A DNA stretch of 64,000 nt, taken from Flaccisagitta enflata. Its lineage: Eukaryota > Chaetognatha > Sagittoidea > Aphragmophora. Below are positions 13,603-25,182 of this stretch, piece by piece. Made by a program: the position numbers and the translations under genes. Location: assembly GCA_965153355.1 (NCBI GenBank), contig OZ231127.1:48794001-48858000 (forward strand), read 5' to 3'. Positions within the stretch are counted from its first letter, which is position 1, and every line of letters begins with the position of its first letter. The notes under the pieces were generated by a model that did not search any database, had not been told where the DNA came from, and saw only the letters and a list, made by a program, of their open reading frames with translations.

Positions 13603-13791
13603 AAATAAATGGAGGGGTTGGTTATAATGAACCTGCTGTTGATAGGATGACAAAATAATAGAAGATAAAGCTGATTGAAGATATTTGAGTTTCGAGGATT
13701 TAAATCAGTTTCACTCCTTTTATTTTGCTGAGGTTATCAATTTCAAACGGGAGCAATCGGGAATTGTGATTGTAGTCGAGTTGCGGGATTC

Positions 13792-13848
<57 letters not shown>

Positions 13849-14365
13849 CTTATCTCCTTTAAGTATCTATCTGTAATTATAACCAAACTGCAGAATTAAG
13901 CGTTTTGTTTCCACAATTTATCGACGGAGAATTGCAGAGATTCAATTTCCCTTTTTTCCATGAAAGGGAGAAAATAAAAGTCCTGAGTTCTTTTCTTTAC
14001 GAAGGATTTAATGTAAGTGAATCATTCCAAATTTCCATTAAACAAGAAAACATAAAATAGAAAGAAAAAGTTATTACAAAAAGAAAGATTACATTCTTTA
14101 TCGGCAACAATTGTTATTCTTAGGCGGCATTGGAATAAAGACTGAAATAAAGACGAAGGCCGCCAAACTGAGAAGGCAACGTGATTCTTACGAAAAGGAG
14201 AAATTGAGAATTGACCAGTCAGAAAGGAATTTGACTTTTAAACGGGAGAAAGAATACGTTGAGAAAACTTACGAAGGACAAATTCTTAATACAGTATGAA
14301 TTATCAAAAGTGCTTTTACAGAGATACAGTTTCTTTTCTTTAAATTGCTAATCGCGTTTTTTATA
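13601..14365 (-). repeat. 3' LTR of the BEL element
   Basis: 765 bp, starting TAAAATAAATGGAGGGG and ending CGTTTTTTATA on the plus strand. It is nearly identical to 20728-21465 except for an internal GA run (about 50 nt here, about 28 nt in the other LTR) and a cluster of small differences at 13690-13790. A 62-codon plus-strand open frame (14111-14299) is identical in both LTRs because the LTRs are copies; it is not taken as a gene. Confidence 0.92.
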
Positions 14366-14384
14366 TTCGGCCCCAAAAAACCGA
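14366..14384 (-). other. putative polypurine tract of the BEL element
   Basis: On the minus strand the sequence just before the 3' LTR reads CGGTTTTTTGGGGCCGAA. The GGGG core is a plausible plus-strand primer, placed by position only. Confidence 0.4.
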
Positions 14385-14474
14385 TTTGAGGTTTTTTCAA
14401 AAAAGATACAAAAATACAACAATAATTCAAAAATTGATTGACGTTGATCTAAAAACAAAAATTACACATCACAA

Positions 14475-16952
14475 TTAATCTTCACATCCTTCGAGTAAGA
14501 CCAAATTCTGTATTGGTCTCTTGATTGTTTTTCCTTTGTTATCTTGAAGTGTGACAGAGCGAACATGTCCATCACGACCTACATGAGTTTCCTTAACCCT
14601 AGCTAAGGGCCAAAGATGGCGTTTGAGATTTTCTTTCTTGAGAAGAACGAGAGATCCAGGAGTGATGTTTTTCGATCCTTGATGCCACTTTTGACGTGGT
14701 TGAAGGGTGGGTACGTACTCGTTTACCCATCGTTTCGTCCAATTCTCCTGAAGACTTTTGAGATACTTCAGTCTCGCAGAGAATGCCGTTTTGGACGGAG
14801 GAATGTCCAGCCATGGGTCCGTCGGTTGTTGAAGAGGTCTGCCGATAAGCATCTCAGCAGGAGTAAGCGGAACTTGATCAGGGTCATCCACTATTAGTGT
14901 AAGTGGACGGGAGTTGATTTGCTCTTCAATTCGAATGATGAGCGTCGCAAGTTCCTTGTCGGTGATGAGAGATTGTCCTAAAACTTTCTTCATCGGAGTT
15001 TTGATGCTTCTCACAAGGCGTTTCCAGAAGCCTCCCCACCAAGGTGCTGGAGGTGGATTGAACTGCCAAATGACGTCAAGCAATTCCTTTGCTGCCTTTT
15101 TGAACGTTGAAGCATTATCGCTGTAGACGTTGAGAGGTTTTCCTCGTCGACAGGAAAAACGCGTGAATGCCATCAAAAATTCTTCAGTGGACTGATCATT
15201 CACAATCTCCAAATGTACACCACGGGTTGATGCACAAGTAAAGAGGCAAATCCAACGCTTCTCCGCTTGAGAAGTTGAATCTCTCCTTGGTTTGATGAGA
15301 AGAGGTCCAGCGTAATCCAGTCCGACATGAGAGAAAGGTGGCAACGCCGTTTTCCTGAAATCTGGTAAATCAGCCATCATTTGTTGACACATTGGCTTGT
15401 TGATCCGTTTGCATGTCATGCAAGATTGTGTTTCGGCCTTCACGGTTGTCATTCCTTTGATGACCCAATATTTTTGACGCAAAATTGCCAACGTCTGGTT
15501 TGATCCCGTATGAAGATTTGAGATGTGAACATCTCTGATGAGAAGTCGGGTGAGATGGGATTTGTTTGGAAGAATGATGATGTTTTTGTTCACTCTTCCA
15601 CTCATTTTGATCAAACCATCTTCCAAGATTGGATTGAATTGGATCAATCGAGAGTTTCGTGGAATGGCACGATTCTTCTGAAGGCATTCATATTCTTCAG
15701 AAAAGAAGGTTTTTTGCTCTTGGCTGATGAGCTTTGCTAATGCCCTTTTCCGCTGTTGAGCAATCGAGTTATTCACCCTCGCCCCCAAAGGGCTACAAAA
15801 GCGAATCACGTACATCATGATCCGCACCAGCTTTTCCAAAGAGCTGTAACGTTCCAAACTGATGACAGGTTCACGAACCTGTGTGATATTGACAGCCACT
15901 TTCCTTTGTTCAATATCTGGCTTTTCCATTACAGGCTGATTCGGCCAATCACCTGTTCTGATGAATTCAGGGCCCTCAATCCAGAGCTTGGATTGTGTTT
16001 CATCCAAAGGCCAAATTCCCCTGGATGGGATATCTGCTGGGTTATCGTCTCCAGGTACCCACATGCATTTAACGCCATGACTGCCGCATGTCCGTTGGAT
16101 TTCCGCAATCCTGTTCCCAACAAAGGGTTTGTAGCGTGCTGAAGAAGATTCGATCCACCCAAGCGCAATAGTAGAATCTGTCCACAAGAAAGTCTCAATC
16201 CCAGATTTGAAAACTTCCTCGTGGAGAAAGGCAAGTAAGCGTGAGCCTAGCACTGCTCCCAGCAACTCCATGCGGGGGAGTGAGACAACTTTGATGGGCT
16301 TTACTCTTGTCTTGGACATGAGAAAGCAAGAGCCTCTCTCAGAAAATGCATATGCAACAGCGGCATATGCTGATTCACTAGCATCTACAAAGATGTGAAG
16401 AACAGTAGGGTTGCCAAAAAAACGAGGAATTTCAAAGTCAACAACAGTTGCTTTTCTGAATCCTTCCACTTCACGCTTCAACTCATCAGATAGAAGCTGG
16501 TCCCAATCAGAACCTAGTTGCCATATTTTCTGCATTATCATCTTCCCTTTGCAGATAAGAGGGCTCCTGCCACCAATAGGGTCCCAGAAGGAGGCGATTT
16601 TTTGCAGAAATTCCCTCTTGGTGGTTGGAGTTTTGTCCCACTCTTTGTTGGGGACGCGGAGAGAGTCATGATTTGTATGCCACTGCAAGCCGAGAACTGC
16701 AGCTTCTTCACTATCATCAGTCCCTTCAATCATGCTCAACAACTCCTTGTTGTTGCTGTTGATTTTGTGCACTTTCATGTGCATAGACCCAAAAAAGCCT
16801 TTGATTTGAGTGAGAATATCAACACCATCATCAACTGAATCGCATCCTCCAGGCACATCGTCCATGTAGAGCTCGTTTTCGACAAATTCACAAGCTTTTG
16901 GGAATTTTTGTTGGATGTCCTCACGCTGAGCGTGGTATTCACAAGTTGCCAT
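14475..16952 (-). pseudogene. pol: BEL pol: RT C-terminus, RNase H, integrase
   Basis: An 825-residue open segment. The RT catalytic YMDD is at residues 29-32 (YMDDVPGG). RNase H follows with HIFVDAS, MELLGA and WTDST, ending NPADIPSRG. The integrase has an HHCC-like region (HISNLH...CMTC), then GLDYAGP with Asp546 and VYSDNAS with Asp612. The third acidic residue, expected as Glu in the GGxWE motif, is Lys644 (codon AAA, plus 15021-15023). A DUF5641-like tail (residues about 735-820, including PGSLVLLKKEN) closes the protein. The first Met is internal: the frame is broken by an upstream stop at 16974-16976, so the start is artificial. RT and integrase would act in the cytoplasmic particle and nucleus. 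This copy is very likely inactive. Confidence 0.92.
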
Positions 16953-17259
16953 GGACAGGAATGGAGAGGAAGATCACCAAACATAACACTCGTTTGTCGA
17001 GCTATCGCCCCTGGGTGTGATGATTCGATGAAGGTCTTGTTGTTCAACTGGTATCTTTATCTGCCAAAACATCTTTTTGACATCAGACACGAATGCAATT
17101 TTCGTGAACGAAAGCGTAGAATTGATCCAACAATATCTGGCAATAGATTTGTTTAACATGTTGAAGCGCTGTTCAGGGAAATGCCAAATTTACCATTGAA
17201 TGAGCATATTTCACAATCCTCACGGGTGTTGTTGGATGGCCTGGCCTAAGCACCAAGTG
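16953..17259 (-). pseudogene. BEL pol: broken middle of the RT domain
   Basis: Pieces of RT appear in different frames. Segment 16974-17159 contains SDVKKMFWQIKI, matching RT motif A (an Asp followed by the WQI-type segment). An overlapping frame reads RQTSVMFGD, the region expected just upstream of SSPF, and the frame then returns to SSPFLSMATCEY. At least two indels are needed to connect them. No single frame spans the domain. Confidence 0.8.
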
Positions 17260-17589
17260 TCAAGGTAGGTAGTGGACACCTCCAGCTGGAGTGTCAGCCA
17301 GAACCAGTTCTAGAACACCAAGATCAAACTGTTCATCAAAAATCTTTTGAACAGTAGCTCTTTTTTCTGGGTCATTCTTCAGGATAGCTTGCTGTTTCCA
17401 ATACAGAGCTCTTGTTGGTACAAAGTTGTCCGACAACTTTTTCACCTCTTCCTTATAAGGAATTTTGACCATGTACTGCTGGTTCACATCATCATAAGTG
17501 ATGGTCTTCTTGAACTCAATAATGTACCTTTTCATCAGCTTAAGATTTTTGATTTTAGGTTTGGATTTGGGCATTCTTCCAATTTCCAA
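17260..17589 (-). pseudogene. BEL pol: RT N-terminal segment
   Basis: It continues the protease segment in another frame: KPKIKN...QQYMVKIPYKEEVKKLSDNF matches the conserved region between protease and RT in BEL elements, where pol typically reads ...RYVVxLP(F/Y)K. It ends near 17260 in GGVHYLP, just before the first RT motifs. The junction with 17535-18887 requires a frameshift near 17575. Confidence 0.75.
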
Positions 17590-18887
17590 AATTTCTCCAA
17601 GACATTTTCCAATGCCACAACCTGTGTCAGGTTTGTTGATGTAAAGTGTGACGCATTCTGTCTTATACTACCTGATAAGACCCAACCAAACAAAGTTTGG
17701 ATTGCACATGGCTCTCCTGGGTTACCAACTCTCTTGTTTCCAGTCTGTATGTGATCAGCATATTCATTGCCAATTAGCAACTCAACTTCAGTTGCATCAC
17801 ATGGATAATCATCTGCAAACTGAATGTCCGCCAAATGAGGATATTCTGTGCAAGGATCGAGAATCTGTGCATCCATATCAACTGTGAAGTTTCTCTGCTG
17901 GAGAGACCACCTTCCATCTCTGTAACGGTTATCTTTGGTGCAAAGACTGATCTTGACCACATCATAAAGTTCAGGTGCACGGTGTTCACCTGAAAATGCT
18001 GTTGCAACAGCAAGCAGCACTCGTCTTATCACAGGCAATTTCAGCATTTTTGCAGTTTTTTGCAAAATCCATGTGGTCTGAGAACCATCATCAATGACTG
18101 ACCGAATTGTCAAATTTGGTCTTTCTCTCGGAACAGCTTTGAAGTTCTTCAAAACTGTCAGTCCCTTTTTCTTTTGAGGCACATGATGAAGTGAATTACA
18201 GCAAGTTTTCATGGCTGGCGATGACTCAGGTTTGGAGACTGTTGCTGATGAAACAGTAAATGTTGATGTCGGAGATGCAGCCTTTGCATCATCACTCATG
18301 GGTGGTTTTCCCCAGTGCAGGAGTGTGTGGTGAGGTTTTTGGCACACTCTGCACTTGATTGGTGACTTACAAGTCCTTGGGAAATGATCTTTGGTGATTG
18401 GCATCAAACATTTTTGACAATGCTTCTTTTTGAAGATGAAATCGGACCTTTCTTTCGGTGAAAGTTTTTTGAATCTTTCGCAATTGAAAATTCTGTGATC
18501 TCTGTCACAACAGAAGCATGTCACCTCTCTACTTGCAGTAGTGAGCATCAATGTAGTCTTTGCACGTGTGTCTTTGTTTTTTGCATCAGTTTTTTGTTCA
18601 GATGCTGTGCCATAACACCATTGCAGCTTTTCATGCAAAAAGTCCAGCAGCTTTTTTGTTGAAAATGAATCATCATCATTGATCTCTTCGCGCCATTTTT
18701 GCAAAATTTCCTTTGACATGAGTTCCTCAACAAAGGGTACTATTATCCAAGACCCATTGTCCATGTCTATGCCATACTCGGCCAGACATCTCATTGAGGT
18801 TTCCAATGTTGTAAGGAATGGCTTGATGCAGTCGGTATCAAAGGGTTTGAGGTTCAAAATATTTTTGACATGTGACTGTTGAACCAA
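17535..18887 (-). pseudogene. BEL gag C-terminus, zinc knuckles and DUF1758 protease
   Basis: Residues about 1-95 are the end of the DUF1759-like capsid region. A Cys/His cluster follows (CFCCDRDHRIFNC, then HCQKC...HFPRTC...CRVCQKPHHTLLH), the usual BEL nucleic-acid-binding block. A retropepsin-like domain follows, with SVIDDGSQTTWI taking the place of the D-S/T-G active-site motif, and then IGNEYAD and the GW(V/I)LSG motif before the linker into RT. The N-terminal Met at 18887 is internal: the same frame upstream is shifted near 18890-19040. Confidence 0.88.
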
Positions 18888-19037
18888 TCTGGGTTTTCAA
18901 ACATTTCTTTGAGAAATTTTTTGAAATGGTCATAGTTGACATCAGTTATGTTGTACCCATCTGCCAGTTTCTTGGCTTCTAACACAGCATCCTTTTAAGT
19001 AAAGGTTTTTCCACATTTGCCAAAATCAGTGCGCTTA

Positions 19038-20058
19038 TCAATGAGAGGTGAATGAGTTCCAAATGTCCCAGTACTCAGCTGGAGACTTCCCATAAAACTT
19101 TGGGATCTCTATTTTGGGTGTTTTTGCATGATGGGATGTAGCTTGAGCAGCAGGGGTTGTTGGAGAAGGAGTAACATTGTTTGTTATTGAAGGATTGAGA
19201 ATTTCTTCAGCTTTTGTGATGGCAGCTAGACCTTTTTCTGTCCAGCTCTCTCCTTGTTCCATATCTGCTGCCATAGCATCATCATCATAAAATGCCCAAA
19301 CTTCGGCATCTTTTTTGTCCAACTCCTCCAGAGCTTTGGGGAGATTGTTTTGGAGATTGTAATGGCATGTTTATTGCCAGAATCAACATCTTTCATCAAT
19401 TTGTTGATGGCTTTTGTTATAAGGCCGCGAATTGACCTTCTTTCCAATTTTTTTGTTTCCAACAGGTCTTTCTGTGCCTGAGGAAGTTTAGATTCACAAT
19501 TTGTGATAGCATCCATGTTGTGAAGTTTCTCGGGCTTTGTAGGGGTTGAATGGGGGTTATCGTTGATCTCCTCCTCTTCAGATTCAGAATCAGTCGAAGA
19601 TAACTGAATCTCCTCCTTCCAGATTTTTAATTGTCTCTTTCTTTCTCTTCTTATTTGTTTACTCCGTTTTATAAATTCTTCAGCTGCTGCAAGCACACGT
19701 ATAGCAGCAGTTGAGTAATCACCGATTACTTGCGAATGAGCTCTCCTGAGTGATTCAGGCAAGAATCTTACTTCTTCATCAATGCAAATTTTCAATTTGT
19801 CAAATTGTGTTGACAACCAATTTTTAAACCCAAGGATATTAGCACTTGCTACTAATCCATCGCAGCGTTCACGCCAAAGATGTAATTCCTTTCCTAACTG
19901 TTTAGTTATATCATCAACTTCCCTCTGAGCTTCTTTCCTTTTATTAATCAAAAGAATCAATTTTTGTTGTTCAATTGTAGAAAGAGTTTTTTCCCATTCA
20001 GCAATCTTTGTTTTAGCTTGTATTGAGGTCCATGTATCCGCTTGTTACTGTTAACCAT
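19038..20058 (-). pseudogene. gag: BEL gag N-terminal region
   Basis: The likely start is the ATG at 20058-20056. A 1-nt shift soon after moves the reading into a Lys/Glu-rich helical region (TWTSIQAKTKIAEWEKTL...), then an open frame at 19226-19960 with acidic Ser/Glu stretches. A further shift near 19320 leads to the segment ending at 19038, which carries KIEIPKFYGKSPAEYWDIW, the entry to the DUF1759 capsid domain. So gag is split into at least three frames. The coiled-coil N-terminus followed by DUF1759 is the standard BEL gag plan. Confidence 0.82.
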
Positions 20059-20706
20059 GGCTAAAACAATTTTGAGATCCTTCACAATCAAAAGGAAATC
20101 CAAACATAGTTTATTTTGATAAATCTCGACACCATGATTATAAATTGGTCTTAAGACCATGCTTAGATTAGGCTCGCCTGAGCATTACTTTATCTCAACC
20201 CCTGTGAACCTAAAGCTGGTCAATATAATTGACTCAATATACAGTCCAGATTCCTTCAGGAATTTTCAAATTGGTCAATCTCAACACCTGTGAGATAATA
20301 ATTTTGACCAATATATACAAATTCCCCCAGGAATTTTCTCGTACTAGTCAGTCTCAAACTCTTGTGTGAGATTTCAGGTGGTCAGAGTCACCACCTCTAT
20401 ATCCACCACTTCCAAAATCACCTTCATTCACAGCCTAATTCACCACTTTTCAAATTCACCGCTCGATTTGTGGGCAAGTAGGCTGTATACTTTTTGTCTT
20501 GGGTACTCATAAGTACCTTTTCTTCTTCCAAGTGGCTCGTAAAGCACACCTTTTTCGTTCTCGTTCTCCTGCAAGTGACTCGTAAAGTGCACTTGTTCCA
20601 ATGTACTCACTATAGTCCGCCTGACTATGTTCTATGTGATCACAATAGTCCTTTGACTATTTTGACATCCAATTCTGGCCTGCTTGAAATTGAATGCAAA
20701 GTTGGA
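20059..20706 (-). other. BEL 5' untranslated leader
   Basis: Between the 5' LTR and the gag ATG. It contains three degenerate repeats of about 60-70 bp on the theme AATTTTC...GACCAATATA and CTCAA...CTGTGAGA (about 20200-20360), and GAGTACCTTTTCTTC-like repeats near 20505-20610. No open frame of note. Confidence 0.6.
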
Positions 20707-20727
20707 AGATCAAATGAAGGGACGCCA
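20707..20727 (-). other. tRNA primer-binding site
   Basis: Immediately after the 5' LTR on the minus strand, the sequence begins TGGCGTCCCTTCATTTGATC. A TGG at the first base after the LTR is the hallmark of pairing with a tRNA 3' CCA. The tRNA species is not assigned. Confidence 0.7.
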
Positions 20728-20917
20728 TAAAATAAATGGAGGGGTTGGTTATAATGAACCTGCTGTTGATAGGAGGATGACAAAATAATAGAAGATAAAG
20801 CTGATTGAAGATATTTGAGTTTGGAGTTTAAATCAGTTTCCTCCTTTATTTTGTAAGGGTTATCAATTTCAAACAGGAGCAATCAGGAATTGTAGTTGTA
20901 GTCGGTTGCAAGTTCTG

Positions 20918-20950
<33 letters not shown>

Positions 20951-21465
20951 CTTATCTCCTTTAAGTATCTATCTGTAATTATAACCAAACTGCAGAATTA
21001 AGCGTTTTGTTTCCACAATTTATCGACGGAGAATTGCAGAGATTCAATTTCCCTTTTTCCATGAAAGGGAGAAAATAAAAGTCTGAGTTCTTTTCTTCTG
21101 AAGGATTTAATGTAAGTGAATCATTCCAAATTTCCATTAAACAAGAAAACATAAAATAGAAAGAAAAAGTTATTACAAAAAGAAAGATTACATTCTTTAT
21201 CGGCAACAATTGTTATTCTTAGGCGGCATTGGAATAAAGACTGAAATAAAGACGAAGGCCGCCAAACTGAGAAGGCAACGTGATTCTTACGAAAAGGAGA
21301 AATTGAGAATTGACCAGTCAGAAAGGAATTTGACTTTTAAACGGGAGAAAGAATACGTTGAGAAAACTTACGAAGGACAAATTCTTAATACAGTATGAAT
21401 TATCAAAAGTGCTTTTACAGAGATACAGTTTCTTTTTCTTTAAATTGCTAATCGCGTTTTTTATA
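20728..21465 (-). repeat. 5' LTR of the BEL element
   Basis: 738 bp, a direct copy of 13601-14365. It is followed on the right by GAGAGAGC, matching the GA repeat that flanks the other LTR. Small differences between LTRs are mostly in the GA run and one 100-bp block, suggesting a fairly recent insertion. Confidence 0.92.
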
Positions 21466-21569
21466 GAGAGAGCATGTAGATTCTACATTGTAGTAATGTG
21501 GGCAGGATCGATGCGTTGAAACAGATCTTCACATGTATCTACAAAAAGACTTTGAGACCACGACCGCCA

Positions 21570-21745
21570 TGTCGATTGATCGGTCGGTCGGTCATACTTT
21601 GCTTTTTTGGCTTTCAGGGGCGTTCTTCATATTACTGCTCCCACCCAATTGCCTGGTTAGCTATTCTATATCACTGCCCCTGCCCACCGGCACGATACTT
21701 GGGTAGTCGTGTACGTGGCCTTGCTAAGCCTTTCAATCGGTTCGT
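21570..21745 (-). mobile_element. family 1 HINE-like element, 5'/3' decayed
   Basis: In plus orientation it reads GATCGGTCGGTCGGTC, ACTTTGCTTTTTTGGC, CTGCTCCC, GCCCCTGCCCACCGGCACG, then TTGGGTAGTCGTGTACGTGGCCTTG. This is the reverse of the family 1 order. The right-end hairpin is missing and CGCGACT has become CGATACT. Confidence 0.7.
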
Positions 21746-22750
21746 CCATCCATTTGTCCACCCAACCGTCCAAAATGGGCAAATTCAAGGCCCTAAGCAT
21801 GAAGAACTGAACTCAAGTCTGATAGTGAGAGGACTGTAAGGGCTAAATTGATGACGGGCAATATATAATAAACATCTAGAAATTCACGCCTGTGTTCAAC
21901 AGGACATTGGCCTTATGAGGCTGCTGCCCAAAATGCGTTGTGTATCCGGCCTTGTTTTTTTTATCAATTGTGTTGAAGAATGGCTCCAAAAAGGAGGGAA
22001 TCTGAAAACAATTTTCCAGTCGGTCTCTCTAGTTCATTTATATCGGACATGTTTTCACACTGATGATTGATGAATACAGGGACGTATAAAGTTCAGTCTC
22101 CCACTCAATAACGAATATCCCCAAATGAATATTAACCCATACGACTAAAACGACATTAAAAATCATCTACAGAAGCGAAACGAACGCACCTCTCAGTCCC
22201 ATGCATGGCATGCAGGGACCGACAAAGTGCCCGAGCACGCAACACAGTGCGCTTTAAAGGGCACTTTTATGCTCAAAATGGAGAAACTAAAAACATCAAA
22301 CCTAATCTTTAGTCTATATGTATTTTATTAACATGCCGTAGGATGATACCTTGACCGGAAGTAGGTGCCGACTATGAAATCGCCCGAACTGGGACATAAA
22401 CTTTACAACATCAGGACAAACACGGGACATTGAGGCAAAGAAAGAGGTAAATCATCAGGACATCATCGGGACAGCTCAGCAGCCTAAACGCGTCCATTTA
22501 TGTCGTGATTCTCGTCGAATCGGCGTCCAAAATCAATATTTACTCTAATGACGGCCGCGGTTTTTGTGTAGTTGATAATACGAGGTTTTTTTCTCTCTCG
22601 TGTTTTTGTGCTTCCAGTTTTTTTTTCTCGTGTTATTGTTTTCATTTTGGCTCGGAAAAATACGAAGTCGTTTCACGTCTGCCCGAAATCCATTCTCTCA
22701 AATAGACTGCCGTTTTTGTTTTTGTTTTTTTTTTTTTATCGTCGTCTTCG
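21746..22750. other. no gene; two element ends
   Basis: Contains a GGGCAGCGG-family right end (21889-21932, CCTGTGTTCAACAGGACATT...GCTGCTGCCC followed by AAAA), then a family 1 left-end word GTGTATCCGGCCTTGTTTTT (21943-21962). Inverted words AAAGTGCCC/GGGCACTTT frame 22214-22268. No gene is seen. Confidence 0.55.
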
Positions 22751-22753
22751 CCG

Positions 22754-22754
22754 A

Positions 22755-22841
<87 letters not shown>
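22754..22841. repeat. (TGT)n microsatellite
   Basis: About 29 pure TGT/GTT units. Open frames through it are poly-Val, poly-Cys or poly-Asn artefacts. Confidence 0.97.
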
Positions 22842-23021
22842 AAGATTTTCTTCCCCATTTCAAAAACCACTTCTATATCCCCCCTCAACTATAAACTCTC
22901 ACATCCGACAACAGACGTATTTTGCAGTCGGCAAATGTCATGGATACGGACCGTCGAACTGACAGAAGTTTGACAAAACCGATTAACAGAGCAATTTGTA
23001 GAAACTCGTGTAAGCGCCATA

Positions 23022-23517
23022 GAAACCAGTGGCTGTCGCCAAAAGATGTGAATTGCTGGTGCTGAACATCATATTCAATAAGGATTTAAATCTTTTAAAA
23101 TAATAATTATGTATAAAAAAAATATAAGTAAAAAGAAGGATTAGAGGAAAAAAATCTGTTCAAGTAAAAAACGCAAAATCCTATATAGAAAAAAAAACAT
23201 AAAAAACAAAACAAAACAAAACTTAATATAAGAGAGAGATGGCAGAGGTTCAAAACTATATATGAGGGTAAAACGGCAAAGAAATAAAATCCAGTAAAGT
23301 GGAAAAACAACAAAGACATCAAACCCAATATAAAAAAAACTCAGTATAAGGGAAAGACGGCGAAGGTACAAAACCCAGTGTAGAAAAAAAAAGGCAGAAG
23401 TACAAAACCCAATGTAAAGGAAAAATAGCAGAGAGACAAAATCTCAGAAAAAAAAAGAAGAAAAAAAAGAGAGTCAAGGGGTAGTGCTTAAGTGAATTGC
23501 TAAAGCAATTCACAAAA
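23022..23517. mobile_element. GTGAATTGC-family element, copy 1
   Basis: The left end is GAAACCAGTGGCTGTCGCC with the word GTGAATTGC at 23048-23056. The right end is a hairpin GTGAATTGC-taaa-GCAATTCAC (23492-23513) followed by AAAAA. The core is a degenerate minisatellite of roughly 31-bp units (ACCCAATATAA...GGGAAAGACGGCAAAG). A second copy is at 47914-48692 in the same orientation. Confidence 0.8.
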
Positions 23518-23914
23518 ATTGAGAATTTCTTGTGTTATTCTAAAAGTGAAAGTGATCGAATGTGAATAAAAAGCCAAGTTCGAGTTATAATTGTAAAGAA
23601 ATGCCGGAGAGAGATGAAAAGAGAAAAGAACAAAAGTTGGCCGATAAATGCTTCCTGATTTTTTTTAAAACGAGGAATGCCAGATGGTTTTGCTGATGGC
23701 ATTCCTACCCGTTATACAGCTTCCTTCTATAAGTATAAATTCTGTATTTCTACAAACCATAAAGACGTGTACCGGAAAATGTAAAATTAAGATTGTTCAA
23801 TTTCAATTCAGGTTCAATAGTGTAAGGATGGACAAACAGACGGACGGACGGAAATAAGAACAGATTCTGGCCATGAAACAAAGTTGGTAGAAAACTGATT
23901 TCAAGACGTGATAA

Positions 23915-24260
23915 AACAAGGCCAACACTTATAAGTCGCGGGCGAGACTTACAGATTGACTTAGAATGACTTAGAATGACTCAGTATACTCTTAAATGAC
24001 TTTAAATGACTTAAAGAAATAATATTGATAAAAAAGTATGATGGGCTGACTAAGGCCTTGCGGGTTTGGCCGTGAAAAGGCCGAGGCTCGGTTTTGAGGC
24101 CAAACCCGAAATTCGGTTTTGCTTACAAAACCGACCTTGTTTTCTAGGAGTTTTTTGCTTCTATATTATTTTTTCATTCTTCCATTCATCAAACTATTTT
24201 TTTGTTTTTTTTTCTCTCATCTTTATAGTATATGTCTATGTGTGTCTGTCTGTCTGTTTG

Positions 24261-24307
<47 letters not shown>

Positions 24308-24701
24308 GCATTTATATTTTTTTTCTTATTATGTTGTTCAAACTAATTCTTTTATCCTTCTTGCTCACATTTTTTGCTGTCTCACTATGTCTGTGTCTGT
24401 TTGTGTTTGTTCTTTTTCTATTTTGTTTCTCTCATTTTTTTTCTCCCTTTTTTTCTCTCATTTCTTTTTCTATTTATCTTTTTCTTACTTAATTTATAAA
24501 ACCGATATAAACCCGACATAAACCCGAAGAAAGGTTTTGGGGTATTCCGAACCCGAACCGAAACCGAGGAAAAAAACGCCATACGCAAGGCCTTAGGGCT
24601 GACAGACAGACAGACAGACAGACCAACCAACCTACTGACCGACGGACCGACGGACCAACAGACAAAGCGGGGTGTAGAGTCGCGTGCACGCAACTTAAAA
24701 A
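23915..24701 (+). mobile_element. family 1 HINE-like element carrying a nested hAT MITE
   Basis: The left end is AACAAGGCCAACACTTATAAGTCGCGGGC, in two parts AACAAGGCCAACAC and AAGTCGCGGGC. Degenerate GACTTAGAAT repeats follow, and the right end has GACCGACGGACC repeats, GTAGAGTCGCGTGCACGC and AACTTAAAAA. A MITE at 24051-24595 interrupts it. The copy at 25962-26140 shows the same left part without the MITE. Confidence 0.8.
24051..24595. mobile_element. hAT-type MITE with 8-bp target duplication
   Basis: The terminal inverted repeat is TAAGGCCTTGCG at the left and CGCAAGGCCTTA at the right. Both sides are flanked by GGGCTGAC (24043-24050 and 24596-24603), an 8-bp duplication characteristic of hAT transposition. 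The 545-bp interior is non-coding, with a (CT)n run at 24268-24302 and Pu/Py patches like CCGAACCCGAACCGAAACCG. It is nested in a family 1 element. Confidence 0.9.
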
Positions 24702-25182
24702 CTCTGGGAAATAAATCATATGAGGATTAGAAAAAAAGAAAAAAAAGCCTAAGAAAGACCCACTCATATTGCTTAAAAATCCAATTGGATCAATTGATTA
24801 GGGAAGTTTCCATTCTACAACATATCCCGTTCGTTGCCAAGTTGAATTGAAATTCCTTTTGTCGTTAATCCACGTTCTTGATCCACTTTACACCGAGAAC
24901 AAAGTCAAATGCAAACCAGTGACTCACGCCATATATTGTGTATCAGCCTTTTAGGGAAGTTGTTCATAAACGATTCTCCTTCTCATACACCGAAACAAAT
25001 GAGACTTCAGAGGAATGTTTTTAACGTAACTAATTTTCTTTTATGACAAGTTAAAAAGATCAACGTCGTCTGCGTCAGAACTTTCAAACAAACGTATTTG
25101 ACAGACATGAGAAAAACAGAAAAAGACACTCATGAAGGATCTTCAACCTGACTTGAATTCAGGATTTTCAAAATAACTTCCA
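24702..25182. other. no recognisable gene
   Basis: Unique-looking AT-rich sequence between two interspersed elements. Confidence 0.5.

Larger units (their letters stand above)
13601..21465 (-). mobile_element. BEL/Pao LTR retrotransposon, near full length
   Basis: About 7.9 kb with two direct LTRs (13601-14365 and 20728-21465), a TGG-starting primer-binding site next to the 5' LTR, a G-rich tract before the 3' LTR, and a gag-pol in BEL order on the minus strand: coiled-coil gag, DUF1759-like region, zinc knuckles, DUF1758 protease, RT, RNase H, integrase, DUF5641-like tail. GAGAG flanks both sides, matching a 5-bp target duplication, although insertion into a GA repeat makes it ambiguous. 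At least four frameshifts and a changed integrase residue indicate a dead copy. BEL/Pao elements are known only from animals. Confidence 0.93.

Noticed and set aside
14111-14299. 62-aa frame identical at 21210-21398
   Set aside because: Both lie in the two LTRs of one BEL element. Identity reflects LTR duplication, not conservation of a protein.
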